Shown here: in pieces, positions 40,270 through 49,754 of the stretch
How positions within the stretch are numbered: the first letter of the stretch is position 1
Layout of the letters: every line of letters starts with the position of its first letter
Assembly: GCA_016845065.1 (NCBI GenBank)
Contig: JAERTG010000167.1
Location: forward strand, 1 to 59,383
Length of the DNA: 59,383 bases
Direction: 5' to 3'
Source of the DNA: Fidelibacterota bacterium
Lineage (GTDB): Bacteria; Fidelibacterota; UBA8477; JABMPR01
Made by a program: the position numbers and the translations under genes
The notes under the pieces: model-generated
Database searches by the model: none
The model's input: the letters and a program-made list of their open reading frames with translations, nothing else
Told to the model about the DNA's origin: nothing

Positions 40270-41034
40270 ATGAGCAAACATTACAGCGTCAAACAGCTGG
40301 CTGAATTATCAGGCGTCACAGTAAGAACCCTGCATCATTATGATCAAATAGGACTGTTAAAACCAACCTTGAGATCGGAGAAGAAATACCGCCTATATAA
40401 CAGTGATGACCTCTTACGCCTTCAGCAGGTTCTCTTCTTTAGGGAATTGGATTTTTCCCTGAATCAGATCGGTGAGATTCTGGATGATCCCGGCTTCGAC
40501 ACAAAGGATGCTCTACTTGATCATCGAACTCGACTTGTCCATCGGCAACAGCACATGACGTCACTGATTCGCACCGTGGATAAAACGCTGGCATCACTAG
40601 AAGGAGAAAATCATATGACTTTAAAAGACAATAACCTCTATGAAGGATTCGACCAGGAAAAAATCGATCGCTGGAACAAGGAGGTTGATGAAAAATATGA
40701 CCCGGAGAAAATTGCTGAGTCTAAGAGTAACATCGGCAAGATGTCAAAGGATCAATTCGAGGACGTTCGAAAGCAAGGTGATCAAGTAACAGCAGCGATT
40801 GGCGACCTAATGGGAAAGGGAGCTACTTCTCCAGAGGTTCAGGAACTTATCAAATTACATCATGCCTGGATCGAGAACTTCTATGTTTGCCCCGCAGAGA
40901 TGTATAAGGGGTTGGGTCAACTCTACACGGAGAATCCGGAGTTCACAGCCTTCTATGAGAAGTTCAAGCCTGGTCTGGCAGCCTTCATGTGTGAGGCCAT
41001 GACTTATCATGCGGATAACATGTTAAGGGATTAA
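40270..41034 (+). CDS. MerR-family regulator with TipAS-type ligand domain
   Basis: 254 residues. N-terminal winged helix-turn-helix of the MerR type ('YSVKQLAELSGVTVRTLHHYDQIGLLKP'), a dimerising coiled coil (about 80-115), then a TipAS-like domain ('EGFDQEKIDRWNKEVDEKYDP', 'LIKLHHAWIENFYVCPAEMYKGLGQLY') that in Streptomyces TipA binds thiopeptides. It probably activates genes, including itself through the 19-bp-spaced promoter upstream, when a bulky toxin or drug binds. Its end overlaps the convergent next gene by 12 bases. Confidence 0.92.
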   Translation: MSKHYSVKQLAELSGVTVRTLHHYDQIGLLKPTLRSEKKYRLYNSDDLLRLQQVLFFRELDFSLNQIGEILDDPGFDTKDALLDHRTRLVHRQQHMTSLIRTVDKTLASLEGENHMTLKDNNLYEGFDQEKIDRWNKEVDEKYDPEKIAESKSNIGKMSKDQFEDVRKQGDQVTAAIGDLMGKGATSPEVQELIKLHHAWIENFYVCPAEMYKGLGQLYTENPEFTAFYEKFKPGLAAFMCEAMTYHADNMLRD

Positions 41035-42210
41035 TTCAGCTAAAATGGATCTGAAGGTGTTGGGTGTAGCTTTATGTATCTGAACGTCGTTGCACCCATT
41101 GAAAGTCATAAACGACGCTAGCTCTTTAGACAAGGCCAGGGCGAAAGGTTCAATCCTTTTTAACGTTGGTTCCAAGGCGATGTTTTTGATGTGAAAAACA
41201 CCTGCTTTTCTATCGGCCTTGCAATCCATGCGGGCCACCAGTTTTCCCTTCCAGAGAATGGGCAAGACAAAATAGCCATACTTTCGTTTGATGGCTGGAT
41301 GGTAGCACTCCAAAAAATAATCAAATCCAAACAGGTTCTGCATCCGCTTGCGTTGAATAATGAGATTATCAAAAGGGGAGAGTATTTTCGCTTTCATACG
41401 GACCTGGGGTTTATCCAGTAACTCAAGAGAACCTGGAAACACATAGTACACTTTCCCATTGACTCCAGCCTGCATCAATTGTCCTGAGGAAACCATCTCA
41501 TCAAGTGATTTCGTGATAGACTGTTTCATGTTTTTGGTCAAATAGCAGATCTCCGATGCCTGACCAAGTCCATTTGCTCTTAGATAACGGGAAATGAGGA
41601 AACGAGCGTGCTCGCGGGGAGCAGGGAAAGAGGTATCAACCCCGGTGGGCAAAACTCTTTCAGTGAGATCGTAGACCTTATGGAAACTCTCACGGTGGGG
41701 CGACATGAGCTTCCCTTGCTGAAATAGATATTCGAGAGCTCGTTTGGCTGGTTTGCTGTCCCAGGCACCCACCTTTTTACCAGAGTACACAAAATCCCTG
41801 GCCATGAGCGGTCCCTCTCCGATAATGCGATTGAGCACCAGGTCCATTAGCTTGTGATCAGGTGTGTACCAATGTCTAATTGATCCGCTAGCAATAGCTT
41901 TCTTGCGGGGAAGGCTGAATCGATAATCACGCATCGGTAAATACGAAGCAGCATGTGACCAGTATTCAAAAATCTGCTTGTCACGCATAAGCTGATCCAA
42001 ATGATCTGTTTGATAACGCGGATTACGATTCCACAGGGTATGATGATGGGCGCGCTGAATGACAGAGATCGTATCGATCTGGATGTATCCAAGATGCTCG
42101 ATAGCCGAAAGAGTGGCGGTTGTTGCAGCCCCGTTTTGTTTTACAGGGGGTAGCCTCTGCGATAACAATACCAGGTTACGCGCTTGAGTAGGAGAAATGG
42201 ATTCTATCAT
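41023..42210 (-). CDS. YcaQ-like winged-helix DNA glycosylase family protein
   Basis: 395 residues of the HTH_42 (formerly DUF1006) family. It starts 'ESISPTQARNLVLLSQRL' and has the core 'LGYIQIDTISVIQRAHHHTLW', which contains the Q-I-D catalytic motif described for AlkX/YcaQ enzymes, which unhook DNA crosslinks. Conserved text 'YWSHAASYLPMRDYRF' and 'ILSPFDNLIIQRKRMQNLFGFDY' follows. I prefer the ATG at 42210; the frame remains open to a TTG at 42267. It is convergent with the TipA-like regulator. Confidence 0.88.
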   Translation of the reverse strand: MIESISPTQARNLVLLSQRLPPVKQNGAATTATLSAIEHLGYIQIDTISVIQRAHHHTLWNRNPRYQTDHLDQLMRDKQIFEYWSHAASYLPMRDYRFSLPRKKAIASGSIRHWYTPDHKLMDLVLNRIIGEGPLMARDFVYSGKKVGAWDSKPAKRALEYLFQQGKLMSPHRESFHKVYDLTERVLPTGVDTSFPAPREHARFLISRYLRANGLGQASEICYLTKNMKQSITKSLDEMVSSGQLMQAGVNGKVYYVFPGSLELLDKPQVRMKAKILSPFDNLIIQRKRMQNLFGFDYFLECYHPAIKRKYGYFVLPILWKGKLVARMDCKADRKAGVFHIKNIALEPTLKRIEPFALALSKELASFMTFNGCNDVQIHKATPNTFRSILAELIP

Positions 42211-42343
42211 ACAGCCAGAAACTAAGCAGACACCTGAAGATGTCCAGCTTTGCCTGCGAGTTGACAAAACAGCATAACGCTAAAACCATCACTTCAAGTT
42301 AGCTTTAGTTGTATATTCTCCCTTTATCAAAGGAGGGCGCATC

Positions 42344-42718
42344 ATGGAGCTATCAATATTAGTCGCACGTATTTTATCCGTCATCTATATCTCAACGGGT
42401 ATCGCGGTCATTTTGGGTACGGTTGACTTAAACGAGATTGTCCAGGGCTTGATCAGATCACCAGCCCTTACCTTCATTGCTGCCGCTGTGGCAATTGCTG
42501 GTGGGTTAATTCTGGTCGATCAACACAATCTGTGGGTCAAGGATTGGAGGGTGATCATCACGCTGGTCAGCTGGATGTTTCTCCTGGGAGGAGTTGTCGT
42601 TGTGGTCTACCCCAAATTTCTCTTAATCTACAATGAGGCTCTAAAGAACTCTCGCCTCTTAGGGTCATTCATGCTCAGCTTTGGCCTGATCCTGGGTTAT
42701 TTTGGGTTTTTGAAATAA
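42344..42718 (+). CDS. Small membrane protein of unknown function
   Basis: 124 residues with four predicted membrane helices (about 3-22, 38-56, 70-90 and 103-122), few charged residues and no recognisable motif. A ribosome binding site (aaaggaggg) precedes the ATG closely. It is read divergently from the YcaQ-like gene. Its function is unknown. Confidence 0.75.
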   Translation: MELSILVARILSVIYISTGIAVILGTVDLNEIVQGLIRSPALTFIAAAVAIAGGLILVDQHNLWVKDWRVIITLVSWMFLLGGVVVVVYPKFLLIYNEALKNSRLLGSFMLSFGLILGYFGFLK

Positions 42719-42854
42719 AAGTCACACCCAATAGGATATACTCGACACCGAGGAATGGGTGAAAAGACTCCTTATATACAAACAATGCATAGACTTTTTT
42801 GTCAGTAGGTGGGCGATACCTGCAATAAGGATTCGTCGGGTTGAACTTAAACAC

Positions 42855-43181
42855 CTATTTTTTGCTTAGCTGAATATCCAGAGCTTCTTTGGACCACGAT
42901 ATCAATTCGTTCGGGTCTTCTAGAACATCTGGTGGGATCTCATAGTAAGGCATGGTGTTGGGTTTATCGGGGTAGGGTTGAAAAGGTGAGGAACCTGCCT
43001 TCAGATATTTCTCTCGATTGGAATCATCCACTTTCAAATAAGCCACATCGTCGGCAATCAAGGCGAACATTTTACCATCTCGGTAGAGCCCGGCGCCACC
43101 AAACATTTTTCGAGAAGTCACTCCTCCCCATGTTGATAGTTGGTCCGACATGTATTCAAGAAAAGCATCTGAAACAGCCAT
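42855..43181 (-). CDS. TfoX N-terminal-domain protein
   Basis: 108 residues matching the TfoX_N fold: 'FLEYMSDQLSTWGGVTSRKMFGGAGLYRDGKMFALIADD' and then 'YLKVDDSNREKYL' and 'MPYYEIPPDVLED'. The full TfoX/Sxy competence regulator has an additional C-terminal domain that is absent here. Stand-alone N-terminal versions are common and uncharacterised. A 'ggaggaaaagg' ribosome binding site precedes the start. Confidence 0.9.
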   Translation of the reverse strand: MAVSDAFLEYMSDQLSTWGGVTSRKMFGGAGLYRDGKMFALIADDVAYLKVDDSNREKYLKAGSSPFQPYPDKPNTMPYYEIPPDVLEDPNELISWSKEALDIQLSKK

Positions 43182-43519
43182 ACCTTTTCCTCCTGGTTTC
43201 CATTTGATTTATGAAAGACTGCAGGAAAATTAGAAATAACTCATTTGGAGAGAAGCGTTTAATTTCCCCAACCATTCCCACACACTTCCATGTATTATAC
43301 ATTTGTTAATAACAGGTTTCCACAGCATTATGGTGATATTATTTATCTTGATTTCTAAGGACTAGAAAAGGATAAATCTCTTGTCATTATTTTGACTGGA
43401 TTGTATCATGCTGGCCGTTAAAAGGCGGGGAGAAAACAAAGAAAGATCGGCGTAATTCCGATAATTGTTTTGACCCCCCAAAAAACCCAAACCTTGGAAA
43501 AGAAATAAAGGGATAAATC
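43182..43519 (+). promoter_or_regulatory. 338-bp leader of the act operon with a candidate promoter
   Basis: No gene fits here. TTGTCA (43381-43386) and TATCAT (43404-43409) are 17 bases apart and would start transcription near 43416, leaving a leader of about 100 bases before actA. The same TATCAT box with 17-base spacing is seen before the oxidase operon. A strong aaaggga (about 43507-43513) precedes the TTG start of actA. Confidence 0.45.
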
Positions 43520-44170
43520 TTGGCTCAGATATTCCCCAAATGGACGAATAAAGCCCCGTTGTATGCCGCTGTTGGTGCTGGATTAACCCTGGTTGTTGTT
43601 GTGGGTCTGGTCTGGTACTATGCTTCCCCCTGGTACACTGATGTAGGCTACCGTCCAGCGCAGCCCGTCCCCTATAGCCACAAAGTGCATGTAAGGGATC
43701 TTGGCTTGGATTGTCGTTACTGTCATACTGGCGTGGAGACCTCTCCTGTTGCTGGTTTACCACCGACAAAAACCTGCATGAACTGTCACAATATGATTAA
43801 AGCCGATAGCGACAAACTGGCTCTTGTTCGGGACAGCTTCAAAAACGGAAAACCCCTGGAGTGGGTTCGTGTTCATAAGTCACCGGACTATGTTTACTTT
43901 GATCACTCCGCCCACAATACTTCAGGAGTTGGATGTGCCAGCTGTCATGGTAATGTTGCCGAAATGGATGTTGTCGCCCAGCACAAGCCCCTGAGTATGG
44001 GGTGGTGTTTAGATTGTCATCGTAATCCCGATGATTTTCTACGTCCAGCGAGTGAAATCACCAACATGACCTGGACACCACCAGCAAACCAGGCTGAATT
44101 TGCCGCAAAACAAAAAGAACTCTTGGATATTAAAGCTCCAATCACTGACTGTACAGGATGTCATAGATGA
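43520..44170 (+). CDS. actA: Alternative complex III subunit ActA (pentaheme cytochrome c)
   Basis: 216 residues with one N-terminal anchor helix (about 13-32) and five c-type heme sites: C-R-Y-C-H, C-M-N-C-H, C-A-S-C-H, C-L-D-C-H and C-T-G-C-H. This is the periplasmic multiheme subunit that passes electrons from quinol to a cytochrome acceptor. The start codon is TTG at 43520, with a well-placed aaaggga; there is no upstream ATG. It overlaps actB by four bases. Confidence 0.94.
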   Translation: MAQIFPKWTNKAPLYAAVGAGLTLVVVVGLVWYYASPWYTDVGYRPAQPVPYSHKVHVRDLGLDCRYCHTGVETSPVAGLPPTKTCMNCHNMIKADSDKLALVRDSFKNGKPLEWVRVHKSPDYVYFDHSAHNTSGVGCASCHGNVAEMDVVAQHKPLSMGWCLDCHRNPDDFLRPASEITNMTWTPPANQAEFAAKQKELLDIKAPITDCTGCHR

Positions 44171-47100
44171 GTAATACAATCACTCCCAGTGCACAGGGCA
44201 AAACTTACTGGCGCAGTTTGGACCATCTCGCTGAAACTCCCGAATTCAAGGAGTTGGTTGAGAAGGAATTTCCAGATGGTGCTGACGAGCTAAAAAACCC
44301 TGTTTCACGCAGAAAATTTTTAAGCTTGATGGGTGCATCCATGGCTTTAGCTGGTTTAACCAGCTGCCGCCGACCCGTTGAAAAGATCATCCCTTATGTG
44401 GTTAAGCCGGAAGAAATCATTCCTGGTAAACCACAATATTATGCTACCAACATGCCCTTTGGAACTGAATCCTTTGGTTTGTTGGTTGAAAGCCATGAGG
44501 GTCGTCCCACCAAAATAGAGGGTAATAAGAACCACCCTGCTTCTGGTGGATCCTCAAATGTCTTCATGCAGGCTGAAATGCTCAACCTCTATGATCCAGA
44601 TCGTTCACAAATGGTTTTGAACCAGGGAAAGAACTCCAGCTGGAACGCATACCGCCTGGCCTGGAAAAAGCTTGCTGAAACATATGCCGAAAACGGTGGC
44701 GAGGGATTGGCTGTACTCTCTGGGAGTTTTGCCTCTCCTACTATGATGCGTCTTAGTGAAGTCTTTATGAAAAAGTTTCCACAGGCACGATGGGTTACTT
44801 ACGATAGTGTCAGTGATGAAAACATTTTTGCAGGTGTTGAAGCTGCAACAGGGAAACCAGCACAACCGAGATTTAATTTCAAAGAAGCCAACGTCGTGCT
44901 TTCCCTGGACTCAGATTTTCTGCAAATGGACAGTAACGATATTCCCAATGCCCGTGATTTTGCTTCCCGACGCAAGGTTCGTACGGAAAACGATAGCATG
45001 AACCGTCTATATGTCGTTGAGGGCACTTATACTATCACAGGTGGTATGGCAGACCATCGTCTGAGAGTTCAAAATGGACAAGTCGGAATGTTTGCTGCAG
45101 CCCTGGCTCATGAACTGAGCGCTCAGGGCTTAGACATCAAAGCTCCACGAGTCAACGCAGACTTTGACAAAAAATGGATTACGGCACTTGCCAGGGATCT
45201 GATTCACAACAAAGGTAAATCACTGGTGGTGGGAGGCCGTCGCCAACCTGCTGAAGTGCATACTCTGGTAGCACTTATTAATGACGTGTTAAACAACACC
45301 AATAAAACGGTAAGCTATACTGCCAACCCTGATATGCAGGTATCCAGCCTGAAGTCTTTCACAGAGCTTAACAAAGCCATGAACGAGGGAAAGGTTGAAT
45401 CTCTGGTTATTCTCGGTGGTAATCCTGTTTATCAAGCCCCGGCAGATGTTGATTTCGCTGCCGGCCTCAAGAAAGTCCAACACTCTGTTCATCTATCATC
45501 ACATGTAGATGAAACCTCAGAAAATACGATCTGGCATATTCCAGAGGCACACTTCCTGGAAAGCTGGGGAGATGTTTCAGGCTATGGGGGTGCAGGAATT
45601 GTTCAGCCGTTGATTGCCCCCTTGTTTGACGGCAAGAGTACGATTGATGTTCTGGCCGATCTGGTTACTGATGAAGAAATTTGGGGCTATGGTGCGGTCC
45701 AGGAGACCTGGAGAGGCATTCTTGGTGCCGCAGGTTTTGAAAAAGCCTGGCGTAAGGTAGTCCATGATGGATTTACCCCATCCTCACGCGAGATGCCAGT
45801 ATCTATGAATAAATCTCGCGCTCAGGGTGTTGTATCCATGAGTCGTTATTATTCACCTACTGCTTCCGGAAATGAGATGGAAGTTATTTTTACAGCCTCA
45901 TTCTCCAACTTTGATGGTCGTTATGCCAACAACGGCTGGATGCAAGAACTGCCCGATCCTGTAACCAAGGTTACCTGGGATAATGTGGCGCTGATCTCTG
46001 CGAACACAGCCAAGGGATTAGGTGTAAAAAATGAGGATCGTCTGAAAGTTTCACTAAGGGACGTTGACGTTGTCTTGCCTGTTTGGGTACAACCCGGTAT
46101 GGCCGATAATACACTGGCTCTTGAGTTGGGTTATGGTCGCGATACAGGACGTGTTTCCTCTGGTGTTGGAGCCAATGTCGGTGTCCTGCGTTACGCAGCT
46201 GGCATGAGTATAGCCTCAGGGTTCACTGCAGAAAAAGCCTTTGGAACCCACACTCTGGCCTGTGTTCAGGATAATCATGGTTTTGATGAAGAAAAACTGG
46301 CTGCAGATGCTATTCAGGAACGCCTGCCAACCATTGTACGAGAAAGCACGCTCTCTGACTATCAAAAGGATCCAGAGTTTGCCATGGCTTTCGCCGAGAA
46401 CAATGAGCTCAAAAGCATGTGGAAAGAACATGATTACGGCGAAGGAAACCAATGGGGTATGTCAATTGATCTGACCAGTTGCACAGGCTGTAGCGCCTGT
46501 ACCATTGCCTGTCAGAGCGAAAATAATATTCCTATTATTGGCAAGGATGAAGTCAGTAACGGTCGCGACATGAGCTGGATTCGCCTGGATCGTTACTATA
46601 CTGGTGAAGTGGAAGACCCTGAAATGGTTTTCCAGCCCATTGCTTGTCAGCATTGTGAATTGGCACCTTGTGAAGGTGTTTGTCCAGTGGCAGCCACCAC
46701 GCATAGCCAGGAAGGCTTGAACGAGATGGCTTACAATCGTTGCATAGGTACACGCTACTGCGCCAACAATTGTCCTTACAAAGTACGACGTTTCAATTTC
46801 TTCAACTATACCAAGGATATGCCCGAGATCGTCGAGATGGCAATGAATCCAGATGTATCAGTTCGCTTCCGTGGTGTTATGGAGAAATGTACTTTCTGTG
46901 TTCAGCGAATTAATGTCGCCAAAATCGAAGTTAAAAATGAAGGTCGCGACTTAGAAGATGGTGATGTGGTTGTTGCCTGTCAGCAGGCCTGCCCCACAGA
47001 TGCCATTGCCTTTGGAAATATCAACGATCCCAATAGTGAAGTCTCTAAAATCAAGGCACAGAATCGTGATTATGCCTTGCTAGGTGAGTTGAACTTGCAA

Positions 47101-47184
47101 CCCCGGACCAGTTATGGTGCCAAGCTGCGCAATCCAAATCCAGAGCTAGAGTCTGAACATCATACAGCCGAGCATACGGCGTAG
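44167..47184 (+). CDS. actB: Alternative complex III subunit ActB (molybdopterin-like plus iron-sulfur)
   Basis: 1005 residues. A twin-arginine signal (S-R-R-K-F-L-S-L-M-G-A) at about 48-70 sends it across the membrane. A large molybdopterin-oxidoreductase-like domain follows (about 80-740), which in characterised complexes carries no Mo cofactor. A C-terminal ferredoxin-like domain has four cysteine clusters beginning 'CTGCSACTIACQ', 'CQHCELAPCEGVCP', 'CIGTRYCANNCP' and 'CTFCVQRI...CQQACP'. It is the largest ACIII subunit, contacting the ActC and ActF membrane proteins. It is coupled to actA by a four-base overlap. Confidence 0.95.
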   Translation: MSNTITPSAQGKTYWRSLDHLAETPEFKELVEKEFPDGADELKNPVSRRKFLSLMGASMALAGLTSCRRPVEKIIPYVVKPEEIIPGKPQYYATNMPFGTESFGLLVESHEGRPTKIEGNKNHPASGGSSNVFMQAEMLNLYDPDRSQMVLNQGKNSSWNAYRLAWKKLAETYAENGGEGLAVLSGSFASPTMMRLSEVFMKKFPQARWVTYDSVSDENIFAGVEAATGKPAQPRFNFKEANVVLSLDSDFLQMDSNDIPNARDFASRRKVRTENDSMNRLYVVEGTYTITGGMADHRLRVQNGQVGMFAAALAHELSAQGLDIKAPRVNADFDKKWITALARDLIHNKGKSLVVGGRRQPAEVHTLVALINDVLNNTNKTVSYTANPDMQVSSLKSFTELNKAMNEGKVESLVILGGNPVYQAPADVDFAAGLKKVQHSVHLSSHVDETSENTIWHIPEAHFLESWGDVSGYGGAGIVQPLIAPLFDGKSTIDVLADLVTDEEIWGYGAVQETWRGILGAAGFEKAWRKVVHDGFTPSSREMPVSMNKSRAQGVVSMSRYYSPTASGNEMEVIFTASFSNFDGRYANNGWMQELPDPVTKVTWDNVALISANTAKGLGVKNEDRLKVSLRDVDVVLPVWVQPGMADNTLALELGYGRDTGRVSSGVGANVGVLRYAAGMSIASGFTAEKAFGTHTLACVQDNHGFDEEKLAADAIQERLPTIVRESTLSDYQKDPEFAMAFAENNELKSMWKEHDYGEGNQWGMSIDLTSCTGCSACTIACQSENNIPIIGKDEVSNGRDMSWIRLDRYYTGEVEDPEMVFQPIACQHCELAPCEGVCPVAATTHSQEGLNEMAYNRCIGTRYCANNCPYKVRRFNFFNYTKDMPEIVEMAMNPDVSVRFRGVMEKCTFCVQRINVAKIEVKNEGRDLEDGDVVVACQQACPTDAIAFGNINDPNSEVSKIKAQNRDYALLGELNLQPRTSYGAKLRNPNPELESEHHTAEHTA

Positions 47185-47218
47185 GTATTGAACCAATGAA
47201 ATTATATGGAACTCTAAA

Positions 47219-48634
47219 GTGAGTATATCAAACAAACATCCCCAAAGAGATTCCGCTGCCACTGAAGCAATGGGGGGCGAGGAGCTGCTGGTTACAGGCG
47301 GCCATTCCTTCAGCACCCTGACTGATAAAGTCAGTGGCATCGTCGAAACAAAAACTCCACCCAAATGGTATCTATTATTTGCCATGGCCGTGTCCGGTAT
47401 GATGGTTCTATTGGGAGCTATTGGCTGGTTGATCTGGGAAGGCACCGGAATCTGGGGTCTTAACAACCCTGTTGGCTGGGGCTGGGCTATTGTAAATTTT
47501 GTGTTCTGGGTGGGTATTGGCCATGCCGGAACATTGATATCAGCCATTCTGTTCCTATTGCGACAGCAATGGAGGACAGCCATTAACCGCTTTGCTGAGG
47601 CGATGACCATTTTCGCAGTTATATGTGCACTTGTTTTTCCAGGTATTCATGTTGGACGAATCTGGCTGGCATATTACATGTTTCCTATTCCCAACCAAAT
47701 GCTGATCTGGCCTAACTTCAGAAGCCCGCTGCTTTGGGATATCTTTGCGGTTGGAACTTATTTTACCGTTTCGACACTCTTCTGGTATGTGGGGCTGATT
47801 CCTGATCTGGCAACCCTGAGGGACCGGGCTACGAAAGTACGCAAAAAGGTTCTCGGATTCTTTGCCATGGGATGGAGAGGTGGCAACCGTCAGTGGCAAC
47901 ATTATGAAAAAGCATACCTCATGCTGGCTGGACTGGCTACACCCCTGGTGTTATCGGTTCACTCCGTTGTTGCTACAGACTTTGCAACCAGTATGGTTCC
48001 AGGATGGCACACCACTATCTTCCCTCCATATTTTGTTGCGGGGGCTGTGTTCTCCGGTTTTGGTATGGTGATGACCCTGGCAATTATTGCCCGTAAAATT
48101 TATGGTCTTGAAGACATTATCACGGTTAACCACCTTGAGAAAATGAACAAAATCATCCTGGTGACAGGTTCCATGGTGGGCTATGCCTACATGACAGAAT
48201 TCTTTATTGCCTGGTATTCTGGAAATGAATTCGAAGTCTTCGCATTTATTAACAGGGCGTTTGGACCTTATGCATGGGCTTACTGGATTATGTTTCTCTG
48301 TAACGTGATCACACCTCAGATTTTCTGGTTCAAGAAACTTAGGCGCAGTATACCGGTTATGTTCGTTGCTTCAATATTTGTGAATATCGGTATGTGGTTT
48401 GAACGTTTTGTAATTACTGTAACTTCACTGTCCCGAGATTTTCTCCCCTCTAGCTGGGATTATTATTCCCCATCAATTTGGGATATACTCACTTTTGTTG
48501 GAAGTTTTGGACTTTTCTTCACCTTCTTCCTGCTCTTCCTGAGGTTTCTACCCATGGTTGCACTCTCAGAAGTCAAGGGTGTCATGCCTGAAGCAGACCC
48601 ACACAATTATCATTCAGAAGGAGGTGCCAAATGA
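47219..48634 (+). CDS. actC: Alternative complex III membrane subunit ActC (NrfD-like)
   Basis: 471 residues, about ten helices of the NrfD/PsrC type ('[24 protein letters not shown]', '[23 protein letters not shown]', '[17 protein letters not shown]'). It is one of two related quinol-handling membrane subunits of ACIII. The start codon appears to be GTG at 47219 after 'atggaactctaaa', an imperfect ribosome binding site. It overlaps actD by four bases. Confidence 0.94.
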   Translation: MSISNKHPQRDSAATEAMGGEELLVTGGHSFSTLTDKVSGIVETKTPPKWYLLFAMAVSGMMVLLGAIGWLIWEGTGIWGLNNPVGWGWAIVNFVFWVGIGHAGTLISAILFLLRQQWRTAINRFAEAMTIFAVICALVFPGIHVGRIWLAYYMFPIPNQMLIWPNFRSPLLWDIFAVGTYFTVSTLFWYVGLIPDLATLRDRATKVRKKVLGFFAMGWRGGNRQWQHYEKAYLMLAGLATPLVLSVHSVVATDFATSMVPGWHTTIFPPYFVAGAVFSGFGMVMTLAIIARKIYGLEDIITVNHLEKMNKIILVTGSMVGYAYMTEFFIAWYSGNEFEVFAFINRAFGPYAWAYWIMFLCNVITPQIFWFKKLRRSIPVMFVASIFVNIGMWFERFVITVTSLSRDFLPSSWDYYSPSIWDILTFVGSFGLFFTFFLLFLRFLPMVALSEVKGVMPEADPHNYHSEGGAK

Positions 48635-49164
48635 GTCAAACATTAGGTGCCCTCGCCCGCTTTACAAATCCTGCTGAACTCATTGAAGCCGCCAAAAAAG
48701 TTCGCGATGCTGGATATAAGAAATTTGATTGTCACTCACCCTTTCCTATTCACGGAATGGATGATGCCATGGGGTTGAAGCGCTCACCTCTCGGTTATAT
48801 CGTAGGTGGAATGACCCTCACGGGAGCTACGGTTGGAATGACCCTGCAATATTGGGTCGCAGCCGTTGAATACCCCTTGATCATCTCTGGTAAGCCCTTT
48901 TTTAGCTGGCAGGCCTTTATCATTGTTACCTTCGCACTCTTTGTGCTCTTTGGTGCTTTTGGTGCTGTTCTGGGCATGTTCCACTTGAATCGACTTCCTC
49001 GTTTGCACCACCCCGTCTTTTATTCTGATAAATTCGCAAAAGTGACTGACGACGCTTTCTATGTCAGTATCGAAGCTGAGGACGAAAAATTCGATGACGA
49101 AAAAATTAAAAAGTTTCTCAGTTCAATCGGTGGTACCGATGTTGAACTGTTGGTAGGCGAGTAA
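48631..49164 (+). CDS. actD: Alternative complex III subunit ActD (DUF3341)
   Basis: 177 residues: a cytoplasmic ferredoxin-like N-terminal region ('[35 protein letters not shown]', the family's hallmark), two membrane helices (about 57-80 and 95-120), and a C-terminal soluble end. In known complexes ActD packs beside the membrane subunits. It overlaps actC by four bases and ends four bases before the actE ORF. Confidence 0.93.
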   Translation: MSQTLGALARFTNPAELIEAAKKVRDAGYKKFDCHSPFPIHGMDDAMGLKRSPLGYIVGGMTLTGATVGMTLQYWVAAVEYPLIISGKPFFSWQAFIIVTFALFVLFGAFGAVLGMFHLNRLPRLHHPVFYSDKFAKVTDDAFYVSIEAEDEKFDDEKIKKFLSSIGGTDVELLVGE

Positions 49165-49174
49165 GGAGATGACG

Positions 49175-49738
49175 ATGAATAAGCTATTTACTCATATGCT
49201 ACTCCTCGCGGGAGCCGTCTTTTTAATGGTGTCTTGTGGACGTGGAAACTATTCCGAAAAACCACCAATTCACTTGAATCCAAACATGGACTCTCAGGGA
49301 AAATATAAAGCGCAGTCCGAAAGCAATTTCTTTGTGGATGGAGCTTCAATGCGGACCCCAGTCGAAGGAACTGTTGCACGTGGTGAATTGCGAGCCGATG
49401 ATGCTTTCTATCATGGAAAAGACGCAGCAGGTGAGTTTATCACTTCTGCCCCCATGGAGTTCACAGATGAGATGGTGGCACGTGGTGAAGAACGGTATGA
49501 TATTTATTGCTCTGCTTGCCATGGCAAGGACGCCGATGGAAAGGGTAAAATTCTCTACTACAAATACCCCATTCCTCCAGCCAATTTTTTTGATGAACGC
49601 ATCAAGAAGTTGAGCGACGGCCACATGTTTAATGCCATTACTGCAGGCTGGCTCAATATGCCATCTTTTAAAGCGCAAGTTTCAGTGGAAGATCGATGGG
49701 CTATCATCAGCTACATCCGGTCACTACAAAAGAATTAA
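49175..49738 (+). CDS. actE: Alternative complex III subunit ActE (monoheme cytochrome c lipoprotein)
   Basis: 187 residues. The lipoprotein signal ends L-M-V-S-C-G. One heme site, C-S-A-C-H, follows 'GEERYDIY', with an axial Met in 'WLNMPSFKAQV' and the usual 'RWAIISYIRSLQ' end. It should be the last heme carrier before the oxidase. The ATG at 49175 is preferred, as taaggag lies seven bases upstream; an ATG two codons earlier abuts that site. Confidence 0.93.
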   Translation: MNKLFTHMLLLAGAVFLMVSCGRGNYSEKPPIHLNPNMDSQGKYKAQSESNFFVDGASMRTPVEGTVARGELRADDAFYHGKDAAGEFITSAPMEFTDEMVARGEERYDIYCSACHGKDADGKGKILYYKYPIPPANFFDERIKKLSDGHMFNAITAGWLNMPSFKAQVSVEDRWAIISYIRSLQKN

Positions 49739-49754
49739 AGGTCCTGAGCGTACT

